A stretch of DNA of 64,000 nt from Cephalotus follicularis (taxonomy: Eukaryota > Streptophyta > Magnoliopsida > Oxalidales > Cephalotaceae), in the NCBI GenBank assembly GCA_001972305.1, contig BDDD01000048.1, forward strand, positions 127,437 to 191,436. The letters run 5' to 3'. A program made the position numbers and the translations under genes. The stretch's first letter is position 1; each line of letters opens with the position of its first letter. Under the pieces are notes generated by a model. That model ran no database searches and had not been told where the DNA came from. It worked only from the letters and a program-made list of their open reading frames with translations. Below, one piece after another: positions 1 through 11,359 of this stretch.

Positions 1-1034
1 ATTTTGAGAATAGGAGTAAATATTGATATGCTTAGAAATAATAGAAAACCTCATATGAGAAAGAATAAAAATTTTGTTTTCAAGGAAAAGAAAAGGAATA
101 TATCTCAAGGTAGGAGTGCATGCGGAAAATAAATGAAAAGAATGAATAAAAGACCATCTTGTGTTTTTTCGAGGTTTCATAAAATTTTAGTAAGGAGGAA
201 GACAAGGAATTGAAATTCTTGCATATATATAAAAGAATGAAGAAAAATGTGTTTGTTTTACCTCTTTGAATTCAGCATTGGTCTGTAGCGTATTTGATTC
301 GAGTAATTAAGCCTTAGGGGTGTTTTACACCTAGTTCCTTAAAGCCAACTGGTTTGAGAGTAACCGGTCGAAAGCTCGCTACATGGGTCCTATAGAAAGC
401 TTAAGAGATCAAGACATTGCACGAATTTAAGTTGGTCAAATCCGAAGCTACTTAGTAATTTGGGTGTCTGGTGTTTGCTCCATCCATGTCATTCAAACCA
501 AACGTAGTGGAGGATTAAGCTCAATGAAAAGAGAAAAGAAAAGAAAAAGATGTGTGTAAGTGCTAAAGTTCTTTGTCCGACTCCGAATTAAGATTTTATG
601 TTACTGAGAATGCATATCTTGATTGGTTTATATATTGTGGAAAAATGGAAAAATGTACTGAAAGCTCCTTAATTGAGATGCGTTTTGATTCTAGAAGTTG
701 GAATGAGATTATAAAATTCAAGTATGGGGGTTGCCTATGAATTTTTAAGTAGAGATACATTTTGGTTATTTTCAAAGTTTTGATGAACTGAATTTTGTGT
801 GTTTATTCGCTAAAAAACACTCACAAGACAAAACTTGTCCACTAGGGCCATCTAGGGGTTTAACAGCTTGTTGCATATGCTAAATGCAATCGTGATTCCT
901 ACGAAAGTGAGTTATGATTTAGTTTATGTTTTGTTGTGCCTTTCATTTTCATTTTCAGTTTTTGTGTTTGTGTTCTATTTTAGCTTTCTGTTTTATTTGC
1001 TTTAGGACAAGCAAAGTTCAAGTATAGGGGTATT
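1..1034 (+). mobile_element. 3' noncoding tail of an Athila-like element
   Basis: No coding frame of note. The stretch is the reverse-complement counterpart of the post-integrase region seen at 4399-5440 and 48468-49570: all three share the segments around the coding end, the AAGTTCAAGTAT stretch and the purine tract. It is therefore the region between the integrase stop (outside the window) and the 3' LTR of a plus-strand Athila-like Ty3/gypsy element. In some Athila lineages this position holds an env-like frame; I see none here. Confidence 0.8.
1018..1034 (+). other. Polypurine tract before 3' LTR
   Basis: The sequence TCAAGTATAGGGGTATT directly precedes the LTR start. It serves as plus-strand DNA primer site in reverse transcription. 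The same tract, better preserved, precedes the LTR start at 4399-4416 and 48468-48485 on the minus strand. Confidence 0.7.
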
Positions 1035-1072
1035 TATTTAGCATAAAAATATGTTGTTTTTAAAGATTTAAT
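1035..1072 (+). mobile_element. Start of split Athila-like 3' LTR (rest at 27466-29543)
   Basis: TATTTAGCATAAAAATATG matches the LTR start TGTTTAGCATAAAAATATA read on the minus strand at 48467. The LTR stops at 1072 in ATTTAAT and resumes at 27471 with TGTTATATTATTATGCTTGG, which continues the alignment to the 48467-48400 copy without a gap. The first dinucleotide has decayed from TG to TA. The break is the insertion site of the 26.4-kb block. Confidence 0.85.
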
Positions 1073-2885
1073 TGACAGGACCCATTCCCGCTAACTCTAC
1101 CGAGGACAAGCGCTGCCTGGGGATGGCGCTCTTGCCAACAACCCTGCTCTGCCAACTACGCTAAACATCTGAGGTCGATCCGTGGACCTGCTTCACAAAG
1201 GCCAAACGAGGATGCCTAGGTTGGGCGCGCAACAACGGACAGCCGGGGCAGAGCACTCAAAGAGGCAGATGATCCAAACTCCTCTCCTGCTTGTAACCCC
1301 AGCAGTGCCCAACAATAACTCCAAAAACACGCCGCATTACTTATGCCTGAGGATAACACCCACGTACTCCTCACATGCTCACTTAAGTTCAAGTCTGCTA
1401 ACTCCCGAGGACACACCTCCTCCATGGGCTTTCTTCACAGTACTACTCATCGAAACTAAACCACGCCTCAAAAACGCACAGCTTAACTAAACCTAAAACA
1501 CTGTAGCGCTAGAAACTTCAAGTCGTCCACGAACATCTGGCTTTCTTGTCTCCTCTGACCTTTTTCTGAGGACTCCCCCTTAGAGTCTTTACTCACTGAT
1601 AAGCCTTTTCTCCTCATTCGAGGACTACCAGCTCCTCGGGTAAAACCCCTTGCTCAAAACATGTACTCTTGCCATCCTCTGCTATGCTATCCGAGGACCC
1701 TAGCTCCTTAGATGAACCCTAAAACATAAAGCTCACAACATAAAACATTCATCAAAACATTAAGTAAAACTACTTCACTGGCTAGAAACATCAAATACTT
1801 TCTTAAAAGTGTTATTACATAACAAGTTTGTCCTCTGACTAAAACATCCTCTGTCCAACAAAAGAATAACAAAAGCTTACTTTCTATACAAAAGATATAC
1901 TCTCGGATACTCTACAACAAAAGGAAGGTAGAGTAACCCAAAAGAATGCCCAATGCTATGTAATGCTAGACGTCTGGTCCGCATCATCCGAGATGCCTAG
2001 GTCAAAAAGCTACCTTCCTGAGCTCTCTACTACTGGTCTGGAGGATCTTCTCCTCATCCTGCTAGGTCCTCTACAAATGAATCTGTGAGGGTACTAGTCC
2101 AACTGACTAAGTGACTAAGATCAAAACATCCTCTGGTACATTCCTTAAAATGAATGTGCTGAAAGAAAGCATGCCATGAACATGATTAAGGATCCCAACT
2201 GGGGAAAAACAAACTATACAAACATAAATGTCATGGCTCACATATGAAGAAACGCTCAAAGGACATGAAAGAAAAGCTTACTCTTTCCTCTGCTTAACTA
2301 ATGCACTAAGATACTTACAAAAGCTGAAGAAAACTTGAGATAAAACAAAGACTTACAGAAGTGCTCTGGAAGAGGATCCAACTTGGCATGGAGTGCCGAG
2401 AAGGATGAACTAACCTGGAACTTACTTTTGTTTGCGATGCTTTGCTTTGCTGTTTACATAATATAGTTGCCAACTTATAGTGGCGCTGAGCTGAGATAAT
2501 CTTGGCCGAAGCCCCCTTGGCAATATCTACTGAGAACCCATGGTTCTCCTCTGAGCTTGCTATTTTTTTTGCTTTACTTACTTATCTGTGCTGAAGGCAT
2601 GACTGCCGAGGACAAGGTCCTCCTCTAGAAGACTTACTGAAAGGCTCTGATCTCTACTCTAGCAACTTAGCTCTGCTATACTCAAACCCTAAACACTATC
2701 ATAGACAATAGTGTAAAGGAGATCCAGGTAGGACCTGGGGACAGTCTCGCTCGGCTTCCCATCATACACAATAGTAGACCGAGGAGGTTGCAGCTATGTA
2801 CATAGTGCTCGGTTGCACTCAAACCCTAAACACCATTATAGACAATAGTGTAAAGGAGATCCTGGTAGGACATGGGGGCAAACTC
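1073..2885 (-). mobile_element. X-family LTR, left copy, part 1
   Basis: The segment aligns with 25459-26738 from position 1623 on. It continues at 12552 beyond the inserted Athila. The first 550 bp (1073-1622) have no second copy here. The LTR is rich in CCGAGGA/TCCTCGG words and ends in a 138-bp tandem duplication containing telo-box-like AAACCCTAAAC. A 102-codon frame at 1182-1490 shows no recognisable protein and is ignored. The LTR has none of the TCGA palindrome arrays. Confidence 0.75.
2680..2885. repeat. 138-bp tandem duplication with telo-box words in X LTR
   Basis: ACTCAAACCCTAAACAC begins one unit near 2680 and the next near 2818, and the following 60 bp stay alike (CAATAGTGTAAAGGAGATCC). 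The second unit is cut short by the Athila insertion. The right X copy shows the same pair near 26533 and 26670. AAACCCTAA matches the plant telo-box known from promoters; a function here is speculation. Confidence 0.7.
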
Positions 2886-4398
2886 TGATGGGTGTCATTA
2901 AGCCAAATCAAAATTACCCTGATCTAACAATTTAGCAAGTGGAAGTAGGGATCGTTCCCACGAAGAGTTGAAAGGAGATGCTATAAAAATAAACATAGGA
3001 TGTACTAAAATAAAAAATAAATGAACAATAAAAATAACTTAGAAAAGATGATTGGTTGGATTAGACTATGGGAATGAGAAATTAAATAATTCAAAACAAA
3101 TATCTAATATAAATTAACAAATTAATAAATAAGAAAAGTGATATGAAACAGCAATCCCGTATATATGAGAATCCCCTCATGTATATATATATTCAAATTC
3201 ATGGTATAAGTTTCAGTTTAGCGCAGAAGATTACCGAATTAACCTAGGTACAACCTATCCTGTCAAACCTTGATACTCTCAAAAGGTTGATTTGTTAAAT
3301 GGTGTCTTTGGTTAACACAGCAAACTAGTGATTTAGCTTAGGTACAACCTATCCTGTCACACCTTGATACTCTCAAAAGGTTGATTGGTTAAAGGCTGTC
3401 ATTGGTTCAATCACATAAAAAAAAAAAAAATAATGCATGTCATTAACACAGATTTTATATATTAAAAATTCTTCTCATCAATGTTGTCACTACATTAACA
3501 ATAAAAAGTGTTTCACAAACATGCAATTAAACTTCAAACCAAAACTTATATATATATATAACATGAGTTCATCTACATCTAGGGATTAGAGAAACTTAGC
3601 CGAGCATAGTGATGATGACATCAAATTTTTGCAGAGAATTCTCCATTAAAAACCAACTGCTGCCATCTAAATTCTTCTCCACTGTCGTGCGTCTCCCTTC
3701 CTGCTACTACTCTTGCTCTCGTGCGTCTCGTCTCTCCCTTTTTTTCGTGCATTTATGCCATATATATATACCATCAGCCAACTAACCTAAAGCCAACATG
3801 GGTCCCTCTTGTTTTATTTCCGCATTTGCCATATGAAAACTGAATGTATTTGGCACATGGATACTAGGCGTCGGCATGCATGGGTTTGATGTGCATGACT
3901 TCATGGGCTGAGCTGAAGGCACCGTTGATTGGTTCGTGGGATGATGGATGATGGTGTATGGGTTGAGGTATGCACACAGGGGCTGAATGGATCACGCGTT
4001 GAATGGTTGAAACCGGCTGGAGTTACTGGAGTTGACACGTGGAGCTTTGATGATTCAACATTTGTTTTCTTATGATATCTCTTCATCGAAACTTCAGAAT
4101 GAGTTAGTCCAAGAACTAAAAGTGCTCCAAATAATTCTACGAACAAAATGAGCCCAATATTCAACATCTTATGAGCCTTCAATTTTGACTTCTCTCGCTT
4201 AAGTGGGTAAACTCTTTAACCGATTTTTGACTTCAAACAACTTTAAGTCGAAAAGTAGCGTTTTAGCTTCATTTTCTCTTATTCCACAATAATCAACATA
4301 ATACCTAAAAATCAAATAAACATAACCACAGTAGTCTATTCCAAGCATAAAAATACAATAATTAACTCATTAAAAAGAACACATTTTTATGCTTGTTA
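2886..4398 (-). mobile_element. 3' LTR of the Athila element
   Basis: It aligns end to end with 11029-12551. On the minus strand it should start TGATAAGC as in Athila LTRs; here the start has drifted to TAACAAGC. It differs from its partner by an extra 94-bp repeat unit (TAGGTACAACCTATCCTGTC occurs at 3245 and 3339) and an A-tract near 3417. It contains no TCGA palindrome array. The frame at 3901-4182 is LTR sequence, matched by 12177-12365, not a gene. Confidence 0.9.
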
Positions 4399-4416
4399 AA
4401 TACCCCCATACTTGAA
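4399..4416 (-). other. Polypurine tract of the Athila element
   Basis: On the minus strand TTCAAGTATGGGGGTATT abuts the 3' LTR. It is the plus-strand DNA primer site, conserved with 1018-1034 and 48468-48485. Confidence 0.75.
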
Positions 4417-5467
4417 CTTTGCTTGTCCTTAAGCAAACAAAGTGGAAAGCTAAAAACAAGAACATAAAAACTAAAACTAAAACAGCAAACACAAACAAAA
4501 ACCTAACTCACTTTCGTAGGAATCACGATTGCATTTAGTAGATGCAACAAGTCTTTAAACTCCTAGGTGGCCCTAGTGGACGAGTTTTGTCTCGCGAGTG
4601 TTTTCCAAGAGAATAAACACACAAAATTCAGTTCATCAAAACATTGAAAATAGGCTAAATGTATCTCTCCTTAAAAATTCATAGAACACCCCATACTTGA
4701 ATTTTATTATCTCGTTCCAAGTTCTAGAATCAAAACAAATCTCAATTAAGGAGTTTACTACATAATTTTTCTTTTCTTTCGCAATATGTAACCAATCAAA
4801 ATATGCATTATTAATAACATAAAATCTAGTTCGGAGTCGGACAAAGAACTTTAGCACTTACACACGTTTTCTTTCTTTTGCTTTTTTTTATATGCAAGAA
4901 CATCCATTCATCGTCCTTCTCCTCACTAAAATTTATGAAACTTTGAAAACATATAAGATGGTCTTTTTATTCATTTTTATTTATTCATTTATTTTTTGCA
5001 CAAAACTCCTATATTAAGATGCATTCTTTTTCTTTTCCTTGAAAACAAAATTTTTATTATTTCTCCTATGTGGTTTTCTATTATTTCTAAGCATATCAAC
5101 ATTTATTCCAACTTTCAAAATTAAAATGAACTACGGTACTAAACCCCCCCATACTTAAACGTTGCATTGTCCTCAATGCAATGAAACACATATATAAAAA
5201 TAACAATAAATGAGCAAAAATAATCAAAAAATGCAAATAAATAAAAGAACAATGGGGTAGGATTTACCGGATATTATATGGAGCTTGAACGAATTTATTA
5301 GTGCAGTGGAAATTTTGAACTGTGAAAACATCGAACTGCATGTAATTTACCTACAAAAACAATGACAAACAAAAACAAAAGCATAAAAGAAACGAGATAT
5401 ATAAAATAAAATAAAAACATAAGTGCTTTGCTTTAACGTCTTTGGCTAGACGCTGCTGGTGTGGATA
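4417..5467 (-). other. 3' noncoding region of the Athila element
   Basis: About 1 kb between integrase stop and purine tract. It is A+T-rich and conserved with 1-1034 (inverted) and 48486-49570. Only short frames occur (for example 4636-4857) and none resembles an env-like protein. Near 5140-5165 there is a second purine-rich stretch (minus strand AAGTATGGGGGGGTTTAG), like an internal copy of the tract. Confidence 0.7.
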
Positions 5468-7027
5468 TCAAAGAGGAGTGTAGACAGGATCAATCAAGTC
5501 AACAGACTCAATGATCTGTCCATCAGTAATTCCATCCACATAGGGTTTCAGATGCTGCCCATTGACTTTAAATGTGGATCCATTAATCTGGTTCTTGATA
5601 CTCACAGCACCATGAGGGAATAGTTCAGTAACAATCAAGGGGCCATCCCAACGAGATCGAAGTTTACCTGGAAACAAGCGTAACTTAGAGTTAAATAGCC
5701 AAACCTTCTGATTAGGTTCAAAGGATTTTTTAACAATATGCTTATCATGAAATTCCTTGGTCCTAGCCATGTAAATCTTTGCACTCTCATATGCGCTATT
5801 ATGCCACTCGTCAAGCTCTAAAAGTTGAATAGCACGGTTGGAACCGGTTGTTTTCAGGTCAAAATTAAATTTCCTTATAGCCCAAAGCGCACGGTGTTCC
5901 AACTCAATAGGCAAATGGCAAGCTTTTCCAAACAGAAGGCGGTATGGGGACATACCAATGGGAGTCTTATATGTTGTCCGATAGGCCCACAAAGCATCAT
6001 CTAATCTTAATGACCAATCTTTCCTATCCGGTCTAATCGTTTTTTCTAATATTCTCTTAAGCTCCCTATTGGATACCTCTACTTGCCCACTAGTGTGGGG
6101 ATGATATGGAGGGGAAATCTTATGCGTGATGGAATATTTCTTCAAGAGTGTGCCTACATTCCAGTGTTTAAAATGTGAACCACCATCACTGATAATTGCT
6201 CTCAGAAAACGAAAACGACTGAAAATGTGGCTTTGCATGAATTTAATCACTACCTTATGATCATTGGTTCTAGTGGCTTGAGCTTCTACCCATTTGGACA
6301 CATAGTCCACCGCAACTAAAATATACTCATAACCAAAAGACATTGGAAAAGGTCCCATAAAGTCTATACCCCAAACATCAAATATCTCTACAAATAAAAC
6401 AGGACTCAAGGGCATCATGTCTCTACGTGACATATTTCCTACTTTTTGGCAATTAATGCAAGTGCGGCAATACTCATAAGCGTCTTTAAACATTGTAGGC
6501 CAATAGAAACCACAAGCAAGATAGTGGTAAAAAGTAAGAATATCATGGAACTCACTCTCTGGAACACAACGATGAATAATCTGATCTGAACAGTACCGAA
6601 ATAATTCAGGATCCTCCCAAATGTAGAACTTAAGTTGAGCGAAAAATCTATCTTTTTCTTGCTTACCCCACCCATCAGGATGCTTCCCAATAGCTATGTA
6701 ATTCACTATATACGCATACCAAGGAGAAGGTTTATGAGAAACTGCAAAAAGATGTTCATCGGAGAATGAATCTCTAACTAATTCCGTGGATGGTGGAGAG
6801 TCAGGTAGGATCCTAGACAGATGGTCAGCTACGACATTTTCAGAACCTTTCTTATCACGGATTTCTAAATCAAATTCTTGTAAAAGCAAAATCCATCGAA
6901 TAAGCGTAGGTTTGGTGTCTTTCTTGGAAAGAAGGTGCTTGAGAGCACCATGATCCGTATACACCACAACCTTGGATCCTAGGAGATATGAACGAAACTT
7001 TTCCAGAGCAAACACTACGGCTAGCAA
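5468..7027 (-). CDS. pol: Athila pol, RNaseH C-terminus and integrase (open frame)
   Basis: An open frame of 519 codons. Residues 1-75 are the RNaseH end ([17 protein letters not shown], then VVADHLSR). Integrase follows: zinc-binding region around residues 165-205 ending CRTCINC, then the catalytic core with Asp in [12 protein letters not shown], Asp in [10 protein letters not shown] and Glu in [10 protein letters not shown]. The C-terminal part has the GPF/Y-like WDGPLIV motif and ends near residue 519; there is no chromodomain, as expected for Athila. Compared with 12685-14200, about 16 residues holding the second His of the HHCC zinc site are missing in frame, so the zinc site is probably defective. 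It joins upstream RT by continuing the same polyprotein. Confidence 0.9.
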   Translation of the reverse strand: MLAVVFALEKFRSYLLGSKVVVYTDHGALKHLLSKKDTKPTLIRWILLLQEFDLEIRDKKGSENVVADHLSRILPDSPPSTELVRDSFSDEHLFAVSHKPSPWYAYIVNYIAIGKHPDGWGKQEKDRFFAQLKFYIWEDPELFRYCSDQIIHRCVPESEFHDILTFYHYLACGFYWPTMFKDAYEYCRTCINCQKVGNMSRRDMMPLSPVLFVEIFDVWGIDFMGPFPMSFGYEYILVAVDYVSKWVEAQATRTNDHKVVIKFMQSHIFSRFRFLRAIISDGGSHFKHWNVGTLLKKYSITHKISPPYHPHTSGQVEVSNRELKRILEKTIRPDRKDWSLRLDDALWAYRTTYKTPIGMSPYRLLFGKACHLPIELEHRALWAIRKFNFDLKTTGSNRAIQLLELDEWHNSAYESAKIYMARTKEFHDKHIVKKSFEPNQKVWLFNSKLRLFPGKLRSRWDGPLIVTELFPHGAVSIKNQINGSTFKVNGQHLKPYVDGITDGQIIESVDLIDPVYTPL

Positions 7028-8662
7028 TTCTTTTTCAGTAGTCGTATATTTAGATTGAGCCTCTAAAAAATTCTTACTAGCGTAGTAAATAACAACCGGT
7101 TTCTTATCTATCCTTTGTCCTCAAATAGCACCGACTGCATAGTCTGATGCATCGCACATGATCTCAAAACGCAACGACCAATCTGGGGGCTAGATAATAG
7201 GTGCCGTAGGCAATGAATCTTTCAAAGTCTGAAAAGACTGAAGGCAGGCATCATCAAAGACAAATGGTACCTTCTCAACAACTAAATTGCATAGGGGTCT
7301 AGAGATGGCACTGAAGTCCTTAACGAATCGCCTGTAAAATTTGGCATGTCCAAGAAAGGATTTGACTTACCGAACAGAAGAGGGAGGAGGAAGTTTCTGA
7401 ATTAATTCAACCTTTGCTCTATCAACCTCAATCCCATGAGAGGAAATGATGTGTCCAAGCACAATGCCTTGTTGAACCATGAAATGACACTTCTCCTAAC
7501 TCAAAACCAGATTTGTCTCCTTACATCGCTTGAGAACTTTTTCCAACTTAAGGAGGCCATCATCAAAGGATTCTCCAAAGACAGAGAAATCATCCATAAA
7601 AACCTCAAGGAACTCCCCTACCATATCATAGAATATATCAAGCATTCAAGGCTAGAAAGTGGCTGGGGCGTTGCATAATCCAAAGGGCATCCGTCGGAAA
7701 GCGAATGTGCCATAAGGGCTTGTAAATATGGTTATCTCTTGGTCTTCGGGGCACACACTTACTTGGTTATATCCTGAGTAGCCATCTAAAAAGCTAAAGT
7801 AGCTATTGTCAGATAGCTTCTCAAGGATCTGATCAATGAATGGAAGTGGGAAGTGATCCTTGTGAGTGACTAAATTTAGTTTTCTATAGTCAATACATAC
7901 TCGCCAACCAGTCGTTGTACGAGTGGGGATCTTGTCACCTTTTTCGTTCTTAAGTACAGTAATTCCTGACTTCTTTGGCACTATCTGAATGGGACTAACC
8001 CATTTGCTGTCAGAGATAGGGTAGATAATGCCAACATCTAACCACTTCACAATCTCATTCCTGACAACTTCACGCATATTTGGATTCAATCTTCGTTGTG
8101 CATCCCTAAAAGGTTTAGCGCCATCTTCACAATAAATCCGATGCATACAGGTAGATGGGCTTAGGCCTTTCAAATCAGTAACTGACGACCCAATGGCTTC
8201 TTTATGATCCTTTAGAACTGTCAATACTTTGTTTTCCTGATCAGTAGTCAAATTAGAGGCGATAATAACAGGGAGTGTCTCATTCGGCCCCGAGTAAGCA
8301 TACTTCAAAGAATCGGGCAAAGATTTCTTGTCTAAGATAGGGGGAGATTCTATGGATTTCAGCATTGATGACTGTGCCAAAGAGGGCAATGGCTCGAATT
8401 TATACGTCCATGGGGGAAGATTCGAAGAACTAGGAAAATCCATCAGGGCATTAATTTCCACGGTGTCAGAGTCAGTATCATAATCATCACCAAAGAAATT
8501 CAAATATTGCAGTGAAGAATTATTGACAAGTGTCTCGAGCGCACACTTGGATACTACTTCATCGATCACATCAGCAGTAAAACAATCCTCCTCGCCTTGA
8601 GGTCCTAGAGCATCATTGAAAATGTTCACTCTCAACTTCTTTTTACCAAAGGATATGCCCAT
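7028..8662 (-). pseudogene. pol: Athila pol, reverse transcriptase to RNaseH (broken)
   Basis: The open part 7652-8662 carries the linker and N-terminal RT: PIQIVPKKSG, WRVCIDYRKLNL, LPFIDQILEKL, SFLDGYSGYNQ, then FRRMPFGLCNAPATF. Stops follow at once near 7650. Other frames continue the protein: FMDDFSVFG is the YxDD-box equivalent near 7580, LGHIIS and FLGHAKFYRRF follow, and the RNaseH start with CDASDYAVGAI lies near 7130. At least five in-frame stops interrupt 7030-7655. Replication by this copy's own RT is therefore not possible. Confidence 0.85.
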
Positions 8663-8671
8663 GGCTCCGAA

Positions 8672-8950
8672 TCAACAATTCATGCAAGCATTTGCTGTGG
8701 CCAAGAAAGGACGACCTAAAATAATCGATTGTGGCTTCCCAAATGAAGAGGTTTCCATATCGAGCACAAGGAAATCCACTGGAAAATAAAACTCGTCCAC
8801 TTTCACTAACACATCCTCAATGAAACCCTGTGGAATTTTCAAACATCTATCAGCAAGTTGAAGTATCGCCTCCGTGGGTTTCAATTCTCCAAACCCAAAA
8901 TGGTCATAAACTGAGCTAGGAAGGATATTAACGCTAGCCCCTAAATCCAA
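8672..8950 (-). pseudogene. pol: Athila retropepsin-like aspartic protease
   Basis: The frame begins with the active-site region DLGASVNILP (the D-[LS]-G-A-S signature with catalytic Asp), followed by LQLADRCLKIPQG and ILGRPFLATANA, the typical second half of the retroviral-type protease fold. It would cleave the gag-pol polyprotein. A stop at the 3' end separates it from the RT frame at 8662, and upstream the frame 8975-9262 is separated by a short break, so the polyprotein is interrupted twice here. Confidence 0.85.
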
Positions 8951-8974
8951 GAGTGCTCTCTCTATTTGTAAATT

Positions 8975-9742
8975 TCAAATCTTGCAAGATATCAGAGGTG
9001 CTCCAGGGTCTTTTAGTTTATGTGGCAACTTATTGGAAAGCACCGCGCTTACTTGCTCTGTTAGATGAACAGTTTTTGGAATATGCGTTTTCAGCTTATG
9101 CTTTGTGGTGCATAAGTCTTTTAGGAACTTGGCATAAGCTGGCACTTGATGTATCGTATATAGGAGAGGAAGGTTGATCTGGACCTGCTTAAACAATTCC
9201 ATCATCTCTTCCATCCTTCCAACCTTTTTATCAAGCGGAGGAACAAGAGACGAAGATCGCAAACACTCCAGAAAATGTGGTTTAGGTGTAACTGGAGTAA
9301 TGTCCGTTTCTTTCCCTTTGGGTTCACTCTATTTGGATATGGAGGTTTCTTTCTCACCACTCTCAGAAGATACTCTCTCCTCAGGACTCGTATCATGAAT
9401 CGGATCAAGATTTGGAACATTGACTTGCGGTTCTCCGATTACCCTCCCACTTCTCAAATTTGTAATTGCTTTGGCTTGTTCTAAATGGGAACACTGTCCA
9501 GACTAATTTCTCGGATTGTCTACCCCTTGACTGGGTAGGTGGCCTTCTCCATTCTTCCTCATCATATCGGCTAGCTGTCCTATTTCAGATTCCAATTTGG
9601 ACATGGATTGGGTATGAGAGTGAAGGATTTGATCATATTTTTGGATATTCTTGTTAATCCCATCCAAAGCAAATAATACCTTATCCAATTTATCTTCAGC
9701 TAACGAGGGCACTTGAGGTGGTGGAAGATTAGATTTTTGCAA
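8975..9742 (-). pseudogene. gag: Athila gag-pol linker (broken)
   Basis: Two minus-strand frames cover this stretch. 9503-9742 has LDGINKNIQKYDQILHSH and MSKLESEIGQLADMM, a coiled-coil-like segment found between gag and protease in Athila proteins. 8975-9262 has FKQVQINLPLL, AYAKFLKDLCTTKHKL and LKDPGAPLISCKI, which leads into protease. Between them (about 9263-9502) the frame is disturbed. The plus-strand frames here are shadows. Confidence 0.75.
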
Positions 9743-10908
9743 ATCCCTATAGGCATTCTGATATGGAAGAGAATTATTTTGCCTATACAGGGGGTTTTGG
9801 CTAGTATTGGGCTGCTTTCATGCAAACTTGGGGTGATTCCTCCATCCCGGGTTATACGTGTTGGAGAATGGATCGTTCCTCGGTCTAGAGAATCCTTGTA
9901 TTGCTTGTGCTTGTTCTTGAATTAATTCTGGGTATTCCACAGCAAATGGGCAATCACTCATATAATGTGTTGGGCTAGCACATAAGGTACAAGCCTTTTG
10001 TGCAATGGAAGCTTGAGTAGATTGCGTAGGAAGCGTTCCTATGGTTAGCATTTTATCTAATTTCTGGGATAGGATGTCCACCTTGGCTTTGATAGTCTCA
10101 AATTGGTTCACCTCATATATGCCTCCTTTCTTTTGAATCTCCATTAAAAAAGACTCTACTTTTGATGATAAATTGTGCAAAGAGTTCTCACTAAGGGACT
10201 CAAATTATTGCCAAGCCTCGTCCTCACTTTTGTTCATGAATGTGCTTCCACAAGAAGCATCCACCATTTGTCTATTTTGCGCGGTCAGGCCATCATAGAA
10301 GCATTGGACTAACTGCCATTTAGGAACGGCATGATGGGGACATTTTCGGATGAGATCCTTTAATCTTTCCCATAATTCATGGAATTGCTCACTATCATGC
10401 TGTGAAAAGCTAGTGAGAGCTCGTCTTATATGGTTGGTATGACCTATGGGAAAATATTTTTTGAGGAACTCATACTGTAATTGTGCCATGTGGTGATGAT
10501 TACTGAGTCTAAGGAACGGAGCAATTGTTTAGCTCTATCCTTTAATGAGAATGGAAACAAAATTAGCTTAAGGGCATCATCTGACAAATTCTGAATTTTA
10601 AACGTGGAGCAAATCTCAATGAATTCATCCAAATGCTTGTACGGTTCTTCATTGGCAAGTCCATAAAAGGATGGTAACATATGAATAATACTGGACTTGA
10701 TCGCATACTGAGCTGCTTGGACAGCAGGCACCCTAATACACGAAGTAGTGATATATGCACATGGGGTAAAATGTTCACTCAAGGGCCGTCTTGGTTGCGC
10801 ATCATTCTTATCTCCTATTCTGCTATTCGCTCTAATGCCAGCCAAAGTTCTTTCGATGTCTAGGTCGCAAGTAAGTATTTCGGAGTCTAATGATCGGCGA
10901 CCCAGCAT
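9743..10908 (-). pseudogene. gag: Athila gag (broken in several frames)
   Basis: The N-terminal part (10444-10908) has the gag core words FYGLANEEPYKHLDEF, FKIQNLSDDALKLILFPFSL and AKQLL. The next frame (10205-10489) continues with FLKKYFPIGHTNHIRRAL, FHELWERLKDLIRKCPHH and LVQCFYDGL. The third (9818-10180) carries one CCHC zinc knuckle, C-TL-C-ASPT-H-YMSD-C. At least two frameshifts or stops separate the pieces. Gag would form the virus-like particle. Proposed start is the ATG at 10908, shortly after the primer site; the real start could be a little upstream. Confidence 0.85.
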
Positions 10909-11003
10909 GCATCTAACTAAACTAAAAAAAAAAAAGAAAATTTCCTAAGATTTTTTTTGACACTCACTAAGCTCCCTAAACTGTTTTTATGGAACTCACT
11001 ACG

Positions 11004-11022
11004 CTCCCCCGCAACGGCGCCA
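11004..11022 (-). other. Primer binding site, tRNA-Asp type
   Basis: On the minus strand the bases TGGCGCCGTTGCGGGGGAG follow the 5' LTR after a short TTT spacer. Athila elements are known to use tRNA-Asp, whose 3' end is complementary to TGGCGCCGTTGCCGGGGA; there is one mismatch (G for C). Confidence 0.85.
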
Positions 11023-11028
11023 AAATTT

Positions 11029-11323
11029 TGATGGGTGTCCTTAAACGGAATCAAAATTACCCTAATCTAACAATTTAGCAAGTGGAAGTAGGGATCGTTC
11101 CCCACGAAGAGCTGAAATGAGATGCTATAAAAATAAACATAGGATGTACTAAAATAAAAAATAAATGAACAATAAAAATAACTTAGAAAAGATGATTGGT
11201 TGGATTAAACTATGGCAATGAGAAATTAAATAATTCAAAACAAATATCTAATATAAATTAACAAAATAAATAAATAAGAAAAGTGATATGAAACAACAAT
11301 CCCGTAGATGTGAGAATCCCCGC

Positions 11324-11359
<36 letters not shown>

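Noticed and set aside
1182-1490. 102-codon plus-strand frame in X LTR
   Set aside because: No recognisable motif, and it lies in LTR sequence. Its overlapping minus-strand frame is equally featureless.
3901-4182. 93-codon minus-strand frame as an env-like gene
   Set aside because: It lies in the Athila 3' LTR and its partner LTR has a diverged, shorter frame (12177-12365). It has a hydrophobic stretch but no support as a protein.
7436-7678. 80-codon plus-strand frame opposite RT
   Set aside because: Shadow of the minus-strand RT frame.
9174-9925. Plus-strand frames with hydrophobic stretches opposite gag
   Set aside because: Antisense shadows of the Athila gag-pol linker.
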